DNA of 64,000 nt from Tranquillimonas alkanivorans (GTDB lineage Bacteria > Pseudomonadota > Alphaproteobacteria > Rhodobacterales > Rhodobacteraceae): positions 153,674 through 217,673 of the forward strand of contig NZ_FOXA01000006.1 of the NCBI RefSeq assembly GCF_900115595.1, read 5' to 3'. Numbering within the stretch: the first letter of the stretch is position 1; each line of letters opens with the position of its first letter. The notes beneath the pieces were generated by a model, which was not told where the DNA came from, ran no database searches, and saw nothing but the letters and a program-made list of their open reading frames with translations. Of this stretch, positions 42,897 through 51,139 are shown one piece after another. The position numbers and the translations under genes are program-made.

Positions 42897-44906
42897 CTAT
42901 GCCGAAGGGGCCTCGGCCGGATCGGCGGCCCGCGTTGATGGAACGCGGTTACCAGCCCAGCTGTCGGCCGCCATTTGCCGGACTCGCTCGACCGCCTCGG
43001 CCGGCACGGGAGCATGGCCGGTGGGACGCAGCGGCTGGTCGTGGAAGAGGTAGAGGCGCGAAAGGAACTGCTCGAACTCCAGCGAGCCTTCGCCGTGCCG
43101 TTCGCCGTTCCCGCTGGTGGTGACACTCACGCCTTGTCCCCAATCCTGGCCACTGTCGTTGTTGGGGTTGTAGAAATACACCCGCGTTTCGCCGGCGCGG
43201 CCCGAAGCGACGCGCAGGATGGTGATGGCGTGCCAGCCGATGAAGGTGCCTGTCGAATCCGTGAAGGCGATGCCGGCGGGCTGCGGGTGGATGAGCGGCC
43301 GGTCGCCGTTGTAGCCGGGGTGATAGCTTTCGTGGAAGCGCCGCACGAAGCGGTCGTACTCGTCGAGAAAGCCGGTCGATACGTCGACGGCCACGGCGCA
43401 GTCGCGTGCGACCCACCAGCCGTGGAATTCCGGGTTGATCCAGCGATGTGGGTCGCCGCCGCGCGGGGCGCAAAGGCGTCCCATCTCGGCATAGATGCGG
43501 TCGAGGTGGGGGACCAGCAGGACCGACAGCGGATCCGCGTCGATCGGGCCGAAGCCGGCCAGACCGGCGGGCAGTTCGGCGGAGTTGATCGGCTGCCCCT
43601 CGAAATGCATCAGCACCGTCTCGGCCTCGGCCGCCTGCACCATCAGGTGCAGAAGGAAGTCCGGATCGTTGAGCGCCCACATCGAGATCGCGCGCGCCGA
43701 CTGGCAGGTGGGATTCGCGCCCTGGCCCACGCCGAGCGGCTGGCCGATCACCTCGAGCGCGCCGGCCAGCAGGTGCGTCTCGGCGCTGGCCTGGGTGCCG
43801 AAGCCCAGGTCGATCCGTTCGCGGACCGCGGGTCGCAGTTCCAGCCGCAATGCCCGCTTCAGCGCAGGCGCGATCGGCGTGTGGTGCAGGATGCCGCGCT
43901 CCATCAGCATCGCGAGCCCGTAGAGCGCCTGCGGGGTCGCCGGGGTGACGCCGGCGCGGATAAGCTCCTCGATCAGGCCGCGGTAGTGCCGCCAGCAGTC
44001 GAGGCCGGTCGAGCCAAGCCCCATCGCCTCGGGCACCAGCGGCCGGTCGGGATAGTCCAGCGCCCAGAGCAGAAACGCGACGTGGTAATCCGAGACCAGG
44101 CCCGTGTCGTGCATCGAACGCGCGAAGCCCATGGCCTCGCGCGACAGGCCCGCATCGTCCATGTGGCCCAGCCGCTCGCGGTAGAGGTCGAGGCCCGGAT
44201 CGTCCAAGGTCTCGACGGTGGGGCCGAAAAGCGCGCTGATCAGCCGCTCTGCCCCAAGCCGCTCGGCGCCCGGTTCGCTGCCTTGCTGGTTCAGCGCCAC
44301 GGCGATCTGGGTGATCATGTCCTTGACCGGGCCGACCTGCACCGGACGCTGTTCAAGGATGCGCCAGATCTCGGCGACCATGACGCCCAGCACGTCGCGC
44401 AGGCCCACCCGCTCGGCGATGAAGCGCAGCAGCCGCGCGACCAGCGCCGCGCGCTCGCCCGCCGCCCGGCTGGCCTCGTCCGAGAAGTTGAAGAACCGCG
44501 GCAGGTTCAGCGCGAGCACCTGGGTCAGGAAGTGCTGCGCGTATTCCTGCTGAAGAGTTGAATGCTGCGCCGTGCCGGTGGCAACGGCGAGAAACCGCAT
44601 CAGGCTCGCCATTTCGAGCGCAGCGAGGACGCGATCGTCGCTTTCCAGCGTCTGCACGGTGAGCTGGGGCAAAAGCGCCGTGGGCACGTCCCAGTCCGAG
44701 CCGCCGAACAGCCCCGCCCGGTCCATCCGGACCGCGCGGGACAGGATCGCCTCTGGTCCCCCCGGCAGGGGCATCAGGCGCGAAACGACGTCGAGCACGG
44801 GCCGCTGGTGCCGCTGCTTGGCGAACGGGCGGGCGCGCTCGAGCCGTTCAATGGCGACGTCGAGCGTCCCTGTCAGACGCTCGGCGCCGCTGCTCATTTC
44901 CGTCAT
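42897..44906 (-). CDS. unknown protein with papain-like catalytic triad
   Basis: A 669-residue cytosolic protein of no recognised family. The first 350 residues are helical and repeat-free. The C-terminal part has the order Gln395-x5-Cys401 (GQGANPTCQSAR), His559 (FIGWHAITILR) and Asn580 (YFYNPNNDSG). This is the order and the Gln-Cys spacing of papain-like cysteine peptidases and transglutaminase-like enzymes. Between Cys and His, WVARDCAVAVDVSTGFLDEYDRFV separates the halves. The gene lies 37 bases behind an ATP-grasp ligase gene on the same strand, so the pair may make or cleave an amide-linked product. Function is unknown. Confidence 0.7.
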   Translation of the reverse strand: MTEMSSGAERLTGTLDVAIERLERARPFAKQRHQRPVLDVVSRLMPLPGGPEAILSRAVRMDRAGLFGGSDWDVPTALLPQLTVQTLESDDRVLAALEMASLMRFLAVATGTAQHSTLQQEYAQHFLTQVLALNLPRFFNFSDEASRAAGERAALVARLLRFIAERVGLRDVLGVMVAEIWRILEQRPVQVGPVKDMITQIAVALNQQGSEPGAERLGAERLISALFGPTVETLDDPGLDLYRERLGHMDDAGLSREAMGFARSMHDTGLVSDYHVAFLLWALDYPDRPLVPEAMGLGSTGLDCWRHYRGLIEELIRAGVTPATPQALYGLAMLMERGILHHTPIAPALKRALRLELRPAVRERIDLGFGTQASAETHLLAGALEVIGQPLGVGQGANPTCQSARAISMWALNDPDFLLHLMVQAAEAETVLMHFEGQPINSAELPAGLAGFGPIDADPLSVLLVPHLDRIYAEMGRLCAPRGGDPHRWINPEFHGWWVARDCAVAVDVSTGFLDEYDRFVRRFHESYHPGYNGDRPLIHPQPAGIAFTDSTGTFIGWHAITILRVASGRAGETRVYFYNPNNDSGQDWGQGVSVTTSGNGERHGEGSLEFEQFLSRLYLFHDQPLRPTGHAPVPAEAVERVRQMAADSWAGNRVPSTRAADPAEAPSA

Positions 44907-44943
44907 GGGCTTTCGCGCCTAATCGGCGCGCCGCTTGCTGCTC

Positions 44944-46170
44944 TCAGACATAGAAATCGAGTTCTTCCTGGGCTTTCAAGAGGTCCCTGAGCTTGTGCGG
45001 GTCCTCGCCGAAGAAGTAGGCCAGCCCCCAATGCGTTCCGAACGCCGTACGCTTGGTCACCTTCTGCTCCATCGGCTCGGCGAGTTCGTGGAACTCGAAA
45101 TAGGGGTGGTTCGCCGTCTCCTCGGGCACTTCGAGTCGGCTGACGACCCGGCGGCGCGGGTAGACGCCGAAGCAGCCGGCATGGCCTTTCGCGCCCGTGA
45201 CTGCCTCGGGGAAGAAGGCGTCGATCTCGTCCTGCGTCGTGTTCGGGTCGAACATCAGGACGAGCCCCTGGTAGCCGTTGAAGCCGTAGGCACGCTCGAT
45301 CAGTTCCAGCGCCTTGAAGCCCGGCGGGCGGTACGCGACCTCGCCGAAGTAGAGCCGGTTGTCGCTGGTCAGGAAGTACTCGGGGTGGATGAAACCGAAG
45401 TCGATGTCGAAGGCCTCGATCAGCTTCTCGATCTCCTCGGTGATCCGGGCGCGGTGCGCCTCGAGCTCGGGCGTCGCCGGCACGAAGACCGAGTAGCCCA
45501 GCGTCACGTATTCCGAGATGTTGAGGAACTGGATCTTGCGGTCCTTGATCCAGGCCTCGACCGCGAATTCCCAGCCGTCGAGGTGGGACTCCAGCAGCGC
45601 CGGGAACTCGTCGTCGGGGATGTTGTCCACGTCCTCTGGCGTGCGGATCACGCGGTGGCCGGCTGTGCCGGACTTGTCGAACGCCTTGAAGTGGATCGGG
45701 TCGTTCGGGTCGCCGTCGAGCTTGAGCAGGGTCTGGTTCACCCGCTTGAGAAATCGGATGACGTCGCCGCGGTCATGCGCCTCCTCGAAGACGCCGACGC
45801 GGATACCGCCAAGCTGCGCGCGGCGCTTCATCAGCGACTTGTCGCGGAACAGCATCGACTGGCCCAGCAGGCGCGGGTTGTTCAGCAGGACGGAGTTGAC
45901 CGCGCCGGCCCATTCGACCGTTTCCTCGAAGAGCGGAATGGCGACGTCAACGCCTTCGTCCTTCAGGCGGTGCGCCAATTCGTGCGACCGTTCGTTCAGG
46001 CGGTCGAAGTCCCAGGGCATGAACGGGATGCCGTTCTGGCTGCAATAGTCTTCGGCCCAGGGCGGGGCGACCACGATGTAGCGCCGGTCGAACCGGTCCA
46101 CCGCGTCGATGGCGTTCAGGCTCCAGCCGAGGAGCGCGACGTAGCCCTTATTCGGGTCGTAATCGTTCAT
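44944..46170 (-). CDS. ATP-grasp ligase of unknown substrate
   Basis: A 408-residue protein; the ATG at 46170 has AAGGGAG about 9 bases upstream. After a PreATP-grasp-like Rossmann part (VALLGWSLNAIDAVDRFDRRYIVVAPP), the ATP-grasp fold shows LFRDKSLMKRR, the phosphate loop in HFKAFDKSGTAGHRVI, EFAVEAWI, and the metal-binding Glu/Asn region FIHPEYFLTSDNRLYFGEVAYRPPG. These enzymes join a carboxylate to an amine through an acyl phosphate. No biosynthetic neighbour identifies the substrate; the next gene encodes the papain-like protein. An A/T-rich promoter region (46320-46380) precedes it. Confidence 0.85.
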   Translation of the reverse strand: MNDYDPNKGYVALLGWSLNAIDAVDRFDRRYIVVAPPWAEDYCSQNGIPFMPWDFDRLNERSHELAHRLKDEGVDVAIPLFEETVEWAGAVNSVLLNNPRLLGQSMLFRDKSLMKRRAQLGGIRVGVFEEAHDRGDVIRFLKRVNQTLLKLDGDPNDPIHFKAFDKSGTAGHRVIRTPEDVDNIPDDEFPALLESHLDGWEFAVEAWIKDRKIQFLNISEYVTLGYSVFVPATPELEAHRARITEEIEKLIEAFDIDFGFIHPEYFLTSDNRLYFGEVAYRPPGFKALELIERAYGFNGYQGLVLMFDPNTTQDEIDAFFPEAVTGAKGHAGCFGVYPRRRVVSRLEVPEETANHPYFEFHELAEPMEQKVTKRTAFGTHWGLAYFFGEDPHKLRDLLKAQEELDFYV

Positions 46171-46385
46171 CTGTCTGTCTCCCTTCCATGCCTGCCGACC
46201 CGCTTGCGCAGCCGCGCAGGCGGGGTCGGCCGATGCGGTCTCGGCGTCAGAACTGCGTGGTAGAGGGTTCCGGACGGCAGGCGCCACGTTCTATGGACAT
46301 GCCCTTCACCCTAGCGCCATGGGCGCGGATTTCAAAACATCCGTGTAAAACGCTGTAGAAAATGATCTTTCCGACGCGTAATGAG

Positions 46386-46868
46386 TCAGCTCAGCCAGCG
46401 GGCCAGTAGCCCGCGGCGAGGTTGGTGAAGCGGAAGGTCGGGAACGGCGTCGCCGCAGTCGCGCAGGTAGTCCCAGATCAGCGGCGCCACGTCCTCCAGC
46501 CGAGAGTCGAGTTCGCGCGCTTCGCGGACGATGTCGGGACGGGAGTCCACCCAGTCGATCAGCCCGCGTCCGATCAGGTCGTCGGACAGCGGGATCTCGG
46601 CGCGCAACTCGCGCAGGGCCGCAGCGGCGTCATGCGCCCCGATTTCCTCGAGGTGGTCACCCAGCATCGCGATCCGCTCGGCGCAGTCCTTGTGCATGAA
46701 CGCGCCCAGCAGGCCGCTTCGGCCGTCTGTCCGGCGCCGCCAGATCAGCGCCGAGAGCGCGGCCTCGGCCTCCGGACTGCGCGCCGGTTGGGCGGCGAGC
46801 GTTCTCTCGATCTTCTCCAGATCGGCGGGCTTCTTGCGCTCGATGAGTTCGTGAATCGTCACGGTCAT
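46386..46868 (-). CDS. hypothetical helical protein
   Basis: A 160-residue, mostly helical acidic protein that I do not recognise. It begins MTVTIHELIERKKPADLEKIERT and contains LSALIWRRRTDGRSGLLGAFMHKDCAERIAMLGDH and the tryptophan-rich LIWDYLRDC. There is no signal peptide or membrane segment. The frame is clean, with normal codon bias and a plausible start next to GGTTAAC, so it is probably a real gene. It lies between the ATP-grasp operon and a small membrane protein, all on the same strand. Confidence 0.55.
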   Translation of the reverse strand: MTVTIHELIERKKPADLEKIERTLAAQPARSPEAEAALSALIWRRRTDGRSGLLGAFMHKDCAERIAMLGDHLEEIGAHDAAAALRELRAEIPLSDDLIGRGLIDWVDSRPDIVREARELDSRLEDVAPLIWDYLRDCGDAVPDLPLHQPRRGLLARWLS

Positions 46869-46898
46869 AGGTTAACGATAGTGTAGGATTCCGTAACG

Positions 46899-47081
46899 TC
46901 ACGCGTTTTGTGGCCCCGATTTCGCGTCGGCCTCGGCCTCGTTCACGTTCATCGACACGTTGAAGAGGTTGCGCACCACCACGTTGGCGCAGGTGTGCAG
47001 CATCATCACGAAGACCGCCGCCGCGCCGACGAAGCCGCGGGAGCGGCTGGTCGCGGTGGCCAACGCGGAGAGCGCGGTCAT
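46899..47081 (-). pseudogene. 60-residue membrane protein, possible TRAP DctQ fragment
   Basis: The sequence GFVGAAAVFVMMLHTCANVVVRNLFNVSMNVNE matches the pattern of the first helix of TRAP small permeases (hydrophobic helix, then VVxRNLFN). The remaining three helices and any binding protein or DctM partner are absent; the protein stops after an acidic tail. It is either a small remnant of a lost transporter or an independent small membrane protein. It lies 50 bases behind an AI-2E-type permease gene on the same strand. Confidence 0.4.
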
Positions 47082-47130
47082 AATGTCACCATCAGGGCAT
47101 GGGGGGAGGCCCTGCCGCGGCTCCGGTGCC

Positions 47131-48300
47131 TCAGGCGCCGCTCTCGCCGGTGCGGGCGTCCGTGGCCTGTGTGGTGGCGAGGTCGGCGGGCTGGCCAGGC
47201 GTCTCGTCGCTGAGGAAGCTGCGCAGGACCGCCAGTCGCGGAACGTGATCGCAAATGACCTTGAGCAACACCAGGAATGGCACCGCCATCAGCGCGCCGG
47301 GTATGCCCCACAGCCAGCCCCAGAACAGCACGGTCAGGAACACGGCGACGACGTTGATCTTCAGCCGCCGGCCGACCAGCATCGGCGTCAGGAACTGCCC
47401 TTCCAGGAACGTCAGCAGGAAATACACCGCCGGCACCAGCAGCGCGCGGCCCAGCGTGTCGAACAGCAGCACCGCCACGACGCCCGAGCAGAGCACCCCG
47501 ATCATCGCGCCCAGGATGGGCAGGAAGTTCAGCAGGAACGCGGCCACGCCCCACAGCCACGCATAGGGCATCCCGAGAAAGTAGAGCGCCGTGCCGATGC
47601 ACACGCCGAGCCCCGCGTTGATCAGCGTGATCGCCCCGAGGTAGCGCGAAATCTGCCGCTCGATCCCACGTACGATGCCGAGCGCTTTCTTCTTCTCGTG
47701 GAGCGAACCCAACGAATTCACGATGCGCAGCTGGATCGCGTCGGATCCGGCCAGCAGGAACATCGACAGGATCAGCGCCATGATCACCGACATGCCTCCG
47801 CCCGCCACGCGCCGCATGGCGGCGGTCGCGAAGGATCCGCCCTCGACCTGCACCTCCTGCACGGTCGGGTCGTCCTCGTCGGTGGCCTCCTGCACCTGTT
47901 CGCTGGCCTCGCGCATCTGCTCGACCGGCTTCATCAGCGTCTGCATCTTCCGCTCGAGCCGCGGGCCGATCGACGGGGCCTCGCTGATGATGGTCGAGGC
48001 GGGTCCGCTCATCGAGTAGGCCACCGCCAGCGCACCCAGAACAAGCCCCGACACCAGCAGCACCGCCGATACCGTGCGCGGCACGCCCCGCCGGGCCAGC
48101 CAGCGGACCGGCGGCGAAAGCGTGAGCGCGACCAGCAGACCCAGCACCACCGGCATCAGCACGCTTTGCGCGAAGTAAATGGCGGTGAACGTGCCAAGGA
48201 ACACCAAGGCACGCAGAAGCCACCTGACCTCGTTCAGGTGCTTGGCCTGTGCGGTGCCGGCATCCCGGTTCGCCACGCCGTTTTCGTTGCGCTCGCTCAT
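47131..48300 (-). CDS. AI-2E/PerM-family permease
   Basis: A 389-residue inner-membrane protein with eight hydrophobic segments and the large soluble loop of the family (about 95-165, here with a charged KMQTLMKPVEQMREASEQVQEA stretch). The C-terminal half has GAITLINAGLGVCIGTALYFLGMPYAWLWGVAAFLLNFLPILGAMIG and the PGALMAVPFLVLLKVICDH ending. Members are proposed to export autoinducer-2 or to exchange small ions; the function of this one is open. A second, different member is encoded at 49893. Confidence 0.9.
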   Translation of the reverse strand: MSERNENGVANRDAGTAQAKHLNEVRWLLRALVFLGTFTAIYFAQSVLMPVVLGLLVALTLSPPVRWLARRGVPRTVSAVLLVSGLVLGALAVAYSMSGPASTIISEAPSIGPRLERKMQTLMKPVEQMREASEQVQEATDEDDPTVQEVQVEGGSFATAAMRRVAGGGMSVIMALILSMFLLAGSDAIQLRIVNSLGSLHEKKKALGIVRGIERQISRYLGAITLINAGLGVCIGTALYFLGMPYAWLWGVAAFLLNFLPILGAMIGVLCSGVVAVLLFDTLGRALLVPAVYFLLTFLEGQFLTPMLVGRRLKINVVAVFLTVLFWGWLWGIPGALMAVPFLVLLKVICDHVPRLAVLRSFLSDETPGQPADLATTQATDARTGESGA

Positions 48301-48609
48301 CGCCTTCCCCGTCTCGAGTCAAAGAACCTGCCGCTGCCGGGCAGGTTCCGGAATGAGTGACGCAGATGGGCGATCGTGTCCTGGCCCCGAGCGGCGATGG
48401 TGGGAGGAATCGAGTCTTGGCGCGAGCTGCAACAGGGGAAAGCGGCGGCCTGCGCCGCTCAAGGCGGACAGTGGTCCGTCTTCACGCGGCCGGACGTCGA
48501 GACCCGATTATCGGGAGGATCGGGAAGGCGCCCCGGCGCACAGGGATCTCGGCGCCGCTCTGGATCATTCCGGCCCCCGGCGCCGTTGGGAACGGAAGTC
48601 AGGTGACGG
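48301..48609. other. 309-base divergent gap without a supported gene
   Basis: The region separates the minus-strand AI-2E permease from the plus-strand MFS gene. Short frames exist on both strands but none shows coding character or a Shine-Dalgarno. It should hold two promoters; I see no clear operator palindrome. Confidence 0.5.
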
Positions 48610-49791
48610 GTGAACTGCATGTCGTTCTGGAAGCTGTCTGCCGCGGGGTTCGCGGCCACCGCGATGACATACGGTCCTGCCCGGATGGGCTTCGGCCTCT
48701 TCCTTCCCGAGTTCCGGTCGACCTTCGACATGTCAAGCGGGACGGCCGGGCTTGTGTCGAGCCTCGGCTTCTCGGGCTTCTTCTTCGGCCTTCTCGCCGC
48801 CTACGCGGTCACAGCGCGGCAGGGGCCAGGCCTGCCCGTCGTGCTTGGGCTTCTCTCGGCCGCGCTTGGCATGGCCCTGGTCGCGACGGCGCAGGGGCTG
48901 CCGCTTCTCGCCACCGGAACCTTCTTCGCGATGTCGAGCGCGGGGTTCTCCTGGGCGCCGTTCAACGATGCGGTGCACCGGCAGGTGGACGATGCCCGCC
49001 GCCCCGCAGCCCTGTCGATCGTCAGCACGGGCACAAGCCTGGGGATCGCAGCGGCGGGTGCGACGGCGCTTGTCCTGTTGTTGAGCGGCATGTCCTGGCG
49101 GACGGCCTGGGCAATCTTCGCCGGGGCCGCGGCCCTCGCGGCTGCGGGCAACTGGATGGCCCTGCGCCGGCTGAAGGGTCGGTTCGGAGCTCTGCCTTCC
49201 CTGCCGTGGCGGAGACTCGCGCAACGTCGGGCGGTTCCGCTCTACGTCATCGCGCTGTCCTTCGGGACGACGACGGCGATCTACATCTCGTTCGCGGCCG
49301 ACCGGGTTCAGCAGAACGGCGGCGTTCCCATTGGTCCGGTGGGCGCCTCCCCGGCGCTAATCTTCGTCAGCTTCGGGCTCTTCGGCCTGGTCGGCCTGAC
49401 GACGGGACGGATCAAGGCGGCGACGGGGCTGGCCGCGCTGCTGGGGCTTCTTTTGGCGGGTTCGACGCTTTCGCTCCTTCTGATCGCGCTGGCGCCGGTC
49501 TCGACCGGCGGCGTGATCCTGTCGGCGGCGCTTCAGGGCGCCTACGTCATGATGATGAGCGCAGTGCTCGCCTTCTGGTCCGAGCGGCTGTTCCCCAACG
49601 TTCCCGCCCTGGGGTTCACCGCCGCACTGCTCGCCGTCGCGGCGGGCAGTGTCGCCGGACCGGTCGTCGCCGGTCAGCTGTCAGACACGGCCGGCGCCGG
49701 GTTCACGTTCCTGGTGACGGCCGGCGTGTCCGCCGCGACGGCGGTTGCGGCCTTCCCGACCTTCGTGGTCGAGCGTGCGCCTTCGGCATAG
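48610..49791 (+). CDS. MFS transporter (YbfB/CynX-like)
   Basis: A 393-residue transporter with 12 hydrophobic segments. The GTG at 48610 or the ATG at 48619 may start it; GGAAGTCAGGTG precedes both. The N-terminal half has TAMTYGPARMGFGLFLPEFRSTFDMSSGTAGLVSSLGFSGFF, typical of the YbfB/OFA-like small-molecule transporters, and the A-motif is replaced. The substrate is unknown. It is followed after 101 bases by a second AI-2E-type permease on the same strand. Confidence 0.87.
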   Translation: MNCMSFWKLSAAGFAATAMTYGPARMGFGLFLPEFRSTFDMSSGTAGLVSSLGFSGFFFGLLAAYAVTARQGPGLPVVLGLLSAALGMALVATAQGLPLLATGTFFAMSSAGFSWAPFNDAVHRQVDDARRPAALSIVSTGTSLGIAAAGATALVLLLSGMSWRTAWAIFAGAAALAAAGNWMALRRLKGRFGALPSLPWRRLAQRRAVPLYVIALSFGTTTAIYISFAADRVQQNGGVPIGPVGASPALIFVSFGLFGLVGLTTGRIKAATGLAALLGLLLAGSTLSLLLIALAPVSTGGVILSAALQGAYVMMMSAVLAFWSERLFPNVPALGFTAALLAVAAGSVAGPVVAGQLSDTAGAGFTFLVTAGVSAATAVAAFPTFVVERAPSA

Positions 49792-49892
49792 GCGCGTTCA
49801 GCCTCGCACGGCCGCGAAGCTGGCACGCCATGGACATCCTGCGCCACCGACGGCACCTTCCGGCTGATGATGATCGCGAACGAACGGGTGTC

Positions 49893-50963
49893 ATGCGGGA
49901 ATCGGAGCGGCGGCGGGTGAGGGAGTGGCGGCTTGCCCCGATGACATATGGCATGGCGCTCGCGCTCATGGTCGGCTGGCTTTTGTGGGTGGGCAAGCCG
50001 GTGCTGCTGCCCATCATCTCGGCCATCGTCGCGCTATACATCCTCACCGCGGCGGCGGAGGCGCTGGTGAAGGTGCCGCTTCTGGGCGGCGCGCCGCTGT
50101 GGGCGCGGCGCCTGCTGGTGCTTCTGGCCTTCACGCTGAGCGTCGCGCTTCTGTTCGTGCTGGTGATCACCAACTTCACACGCGTCGCCGCCGCGCTTCC
50201 CGGTTATGAGGCGAACCTCGACCGGATCGTCGCGGGCTTCGCCGACGTCTTCGGGTTCGAGGACCAGCCGACCTGGGCCGCCCTGCAGGCCGAGACCTTC
50301 GGGCGCATAAACACCCGGCAGCTCATCACGCCGCTGGTCCAGTCCATCGGCGGGTTTGGCGGCACGTTGTTCCTGATCGTGCTCTACGTGTCGTTCTTCG
50401 TGAACGAGCGGGCGCATTTCGCGCGCAAGCTGGCACTCGCCGCCGGCACGCCGGACAAGGGGGCCCGCGCGCTCGAGGTGCTCACCCGCATCAACGAGCG
50501 GATCGGGAATTACCTCCTGGTGAAGACGCTGGTGAACGTGGTGCTTGGGGCGGCGTCCTTCGTCATCATGTGGCTCATCGGGATCGAGTTCGCGCTGTTC
50601 TGGGCGGTGCTCATCGGGTTCCTTAACTACATCCCCTATTTCGGATCGATGCTCGGCGTCCTGTTCCCGGTCCTGCTGAGCCTCGCGCAGTTTGGATCGC
50701 TTGGGATGGCGGCACTGTCGCTTGTGGCTCTGGCGGCGGCGCAGATCTATGTCGGCGGCGTGCTCGAGCCGAAGCTCATGGGCCGGGCGTTCAACCTCAG
50801 CCCCCTCTTCGTGCTGCTGGCGCTGGCCTTTTGGGGCGCGCTCTGGGGCATCCCCGGCGCGATCCTTGCCGTCCCGCTGACCGCGAGCCTCGTGATCGTG
50901 CTTGCCGAGATCCCCGAGACGCGGCCCGCCGCAATCATCATGTCCGCCAACGGCCGGGTCTGA
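49893..50963 (+). CDS. AI-2E/PerM-family permease
   Basis: A 356-residue permease. The ATG at 49893 is chosen because the frame upstream crosses the MFS gene as noise; a second ATG at 49941 is possible. It has seven or eight segments, the soluble loop ALPGYEANLDRIVAGFADVFGFEDQP and the family core RINERIGNYLLVKTLVNVVLGAASFVIMWLIGIEFALFWAVLIGFLNYIPYFGSMLGV with PGAILAVPLTASLVI. It is only moderately similar to the protein at 47131, so it is not a recent duplicate. It is convergent with the formate dehydrogenase operon. Confidence 0.9.
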   Translation: MRESERRRVREWRLAPMTYGMALALMVGWLLWVGKPVLLPIISAIVALYILTAAAEALVKVPLLGGAPLWARRLLVLLAFTLSVALLFVLVITNFTRVAAALPGYEANLDRIVAGFADVFGFEDQPTWAALQAETFGRINTRQLITPLVQSIGGFGGTLFLIVLYVSFFVNERAHFARKLALAAGTPDKGARALEVLTRINERIGNYLLVKTLVNVVLGAASFVIMWLIGIEFALFWAVLIGFLNYIPYFGSMLGVLFPVLLSLAQFGSLGMAALSLVALAAAQIYVGGVLEPKLMGRAFNLSPLFVLLALAFWGALWGIPGAILAVPLTASLVIVLAEIPETRPAAIIMSANGRV

Positions 50964-50968
50964 CGTCT

Positions 50969-51139
50969 CTATTCCGGGTTGGTGTCGGTGGCCGGCGAGT
51001 ACTCCGCGTCGATGCCTTCGAGGTTGTGCGAGCGGTCGGCGATCCGTTCGACCGAATAGATCGTGCCTGCCTGCATGGCGAAGTACGTCCCTGCCGCGAG
51101 GACGAGAGCGATGGCGGTTCCGCTGAGAAAGGACGTCAT
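50969..51139 (-). CDS. 56-residue membrane protein at the end of the fdh operon
   Basis: A small protein with one membrane segment (about residues 5-24) and a soluble, acidic C-terminus (SVERIADRSHNLEGIDAEYSP). Its ATG overlaps the FdhC stop (ATGA at 51136-51139), so it is translationally coupled to the membrane subunit. It is too short for most gene finders. By topology it could be an accessory subunit of the formate dehydrogenase complex, facing the periplasm. I know of no assigned family. Confidence 0.75.
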   Translation of the reverse strand: MTSFLSGTAIALVLAAGTYFAMQAGTIYSVERIADRSHNLEGIDAEYSPATDTNPE

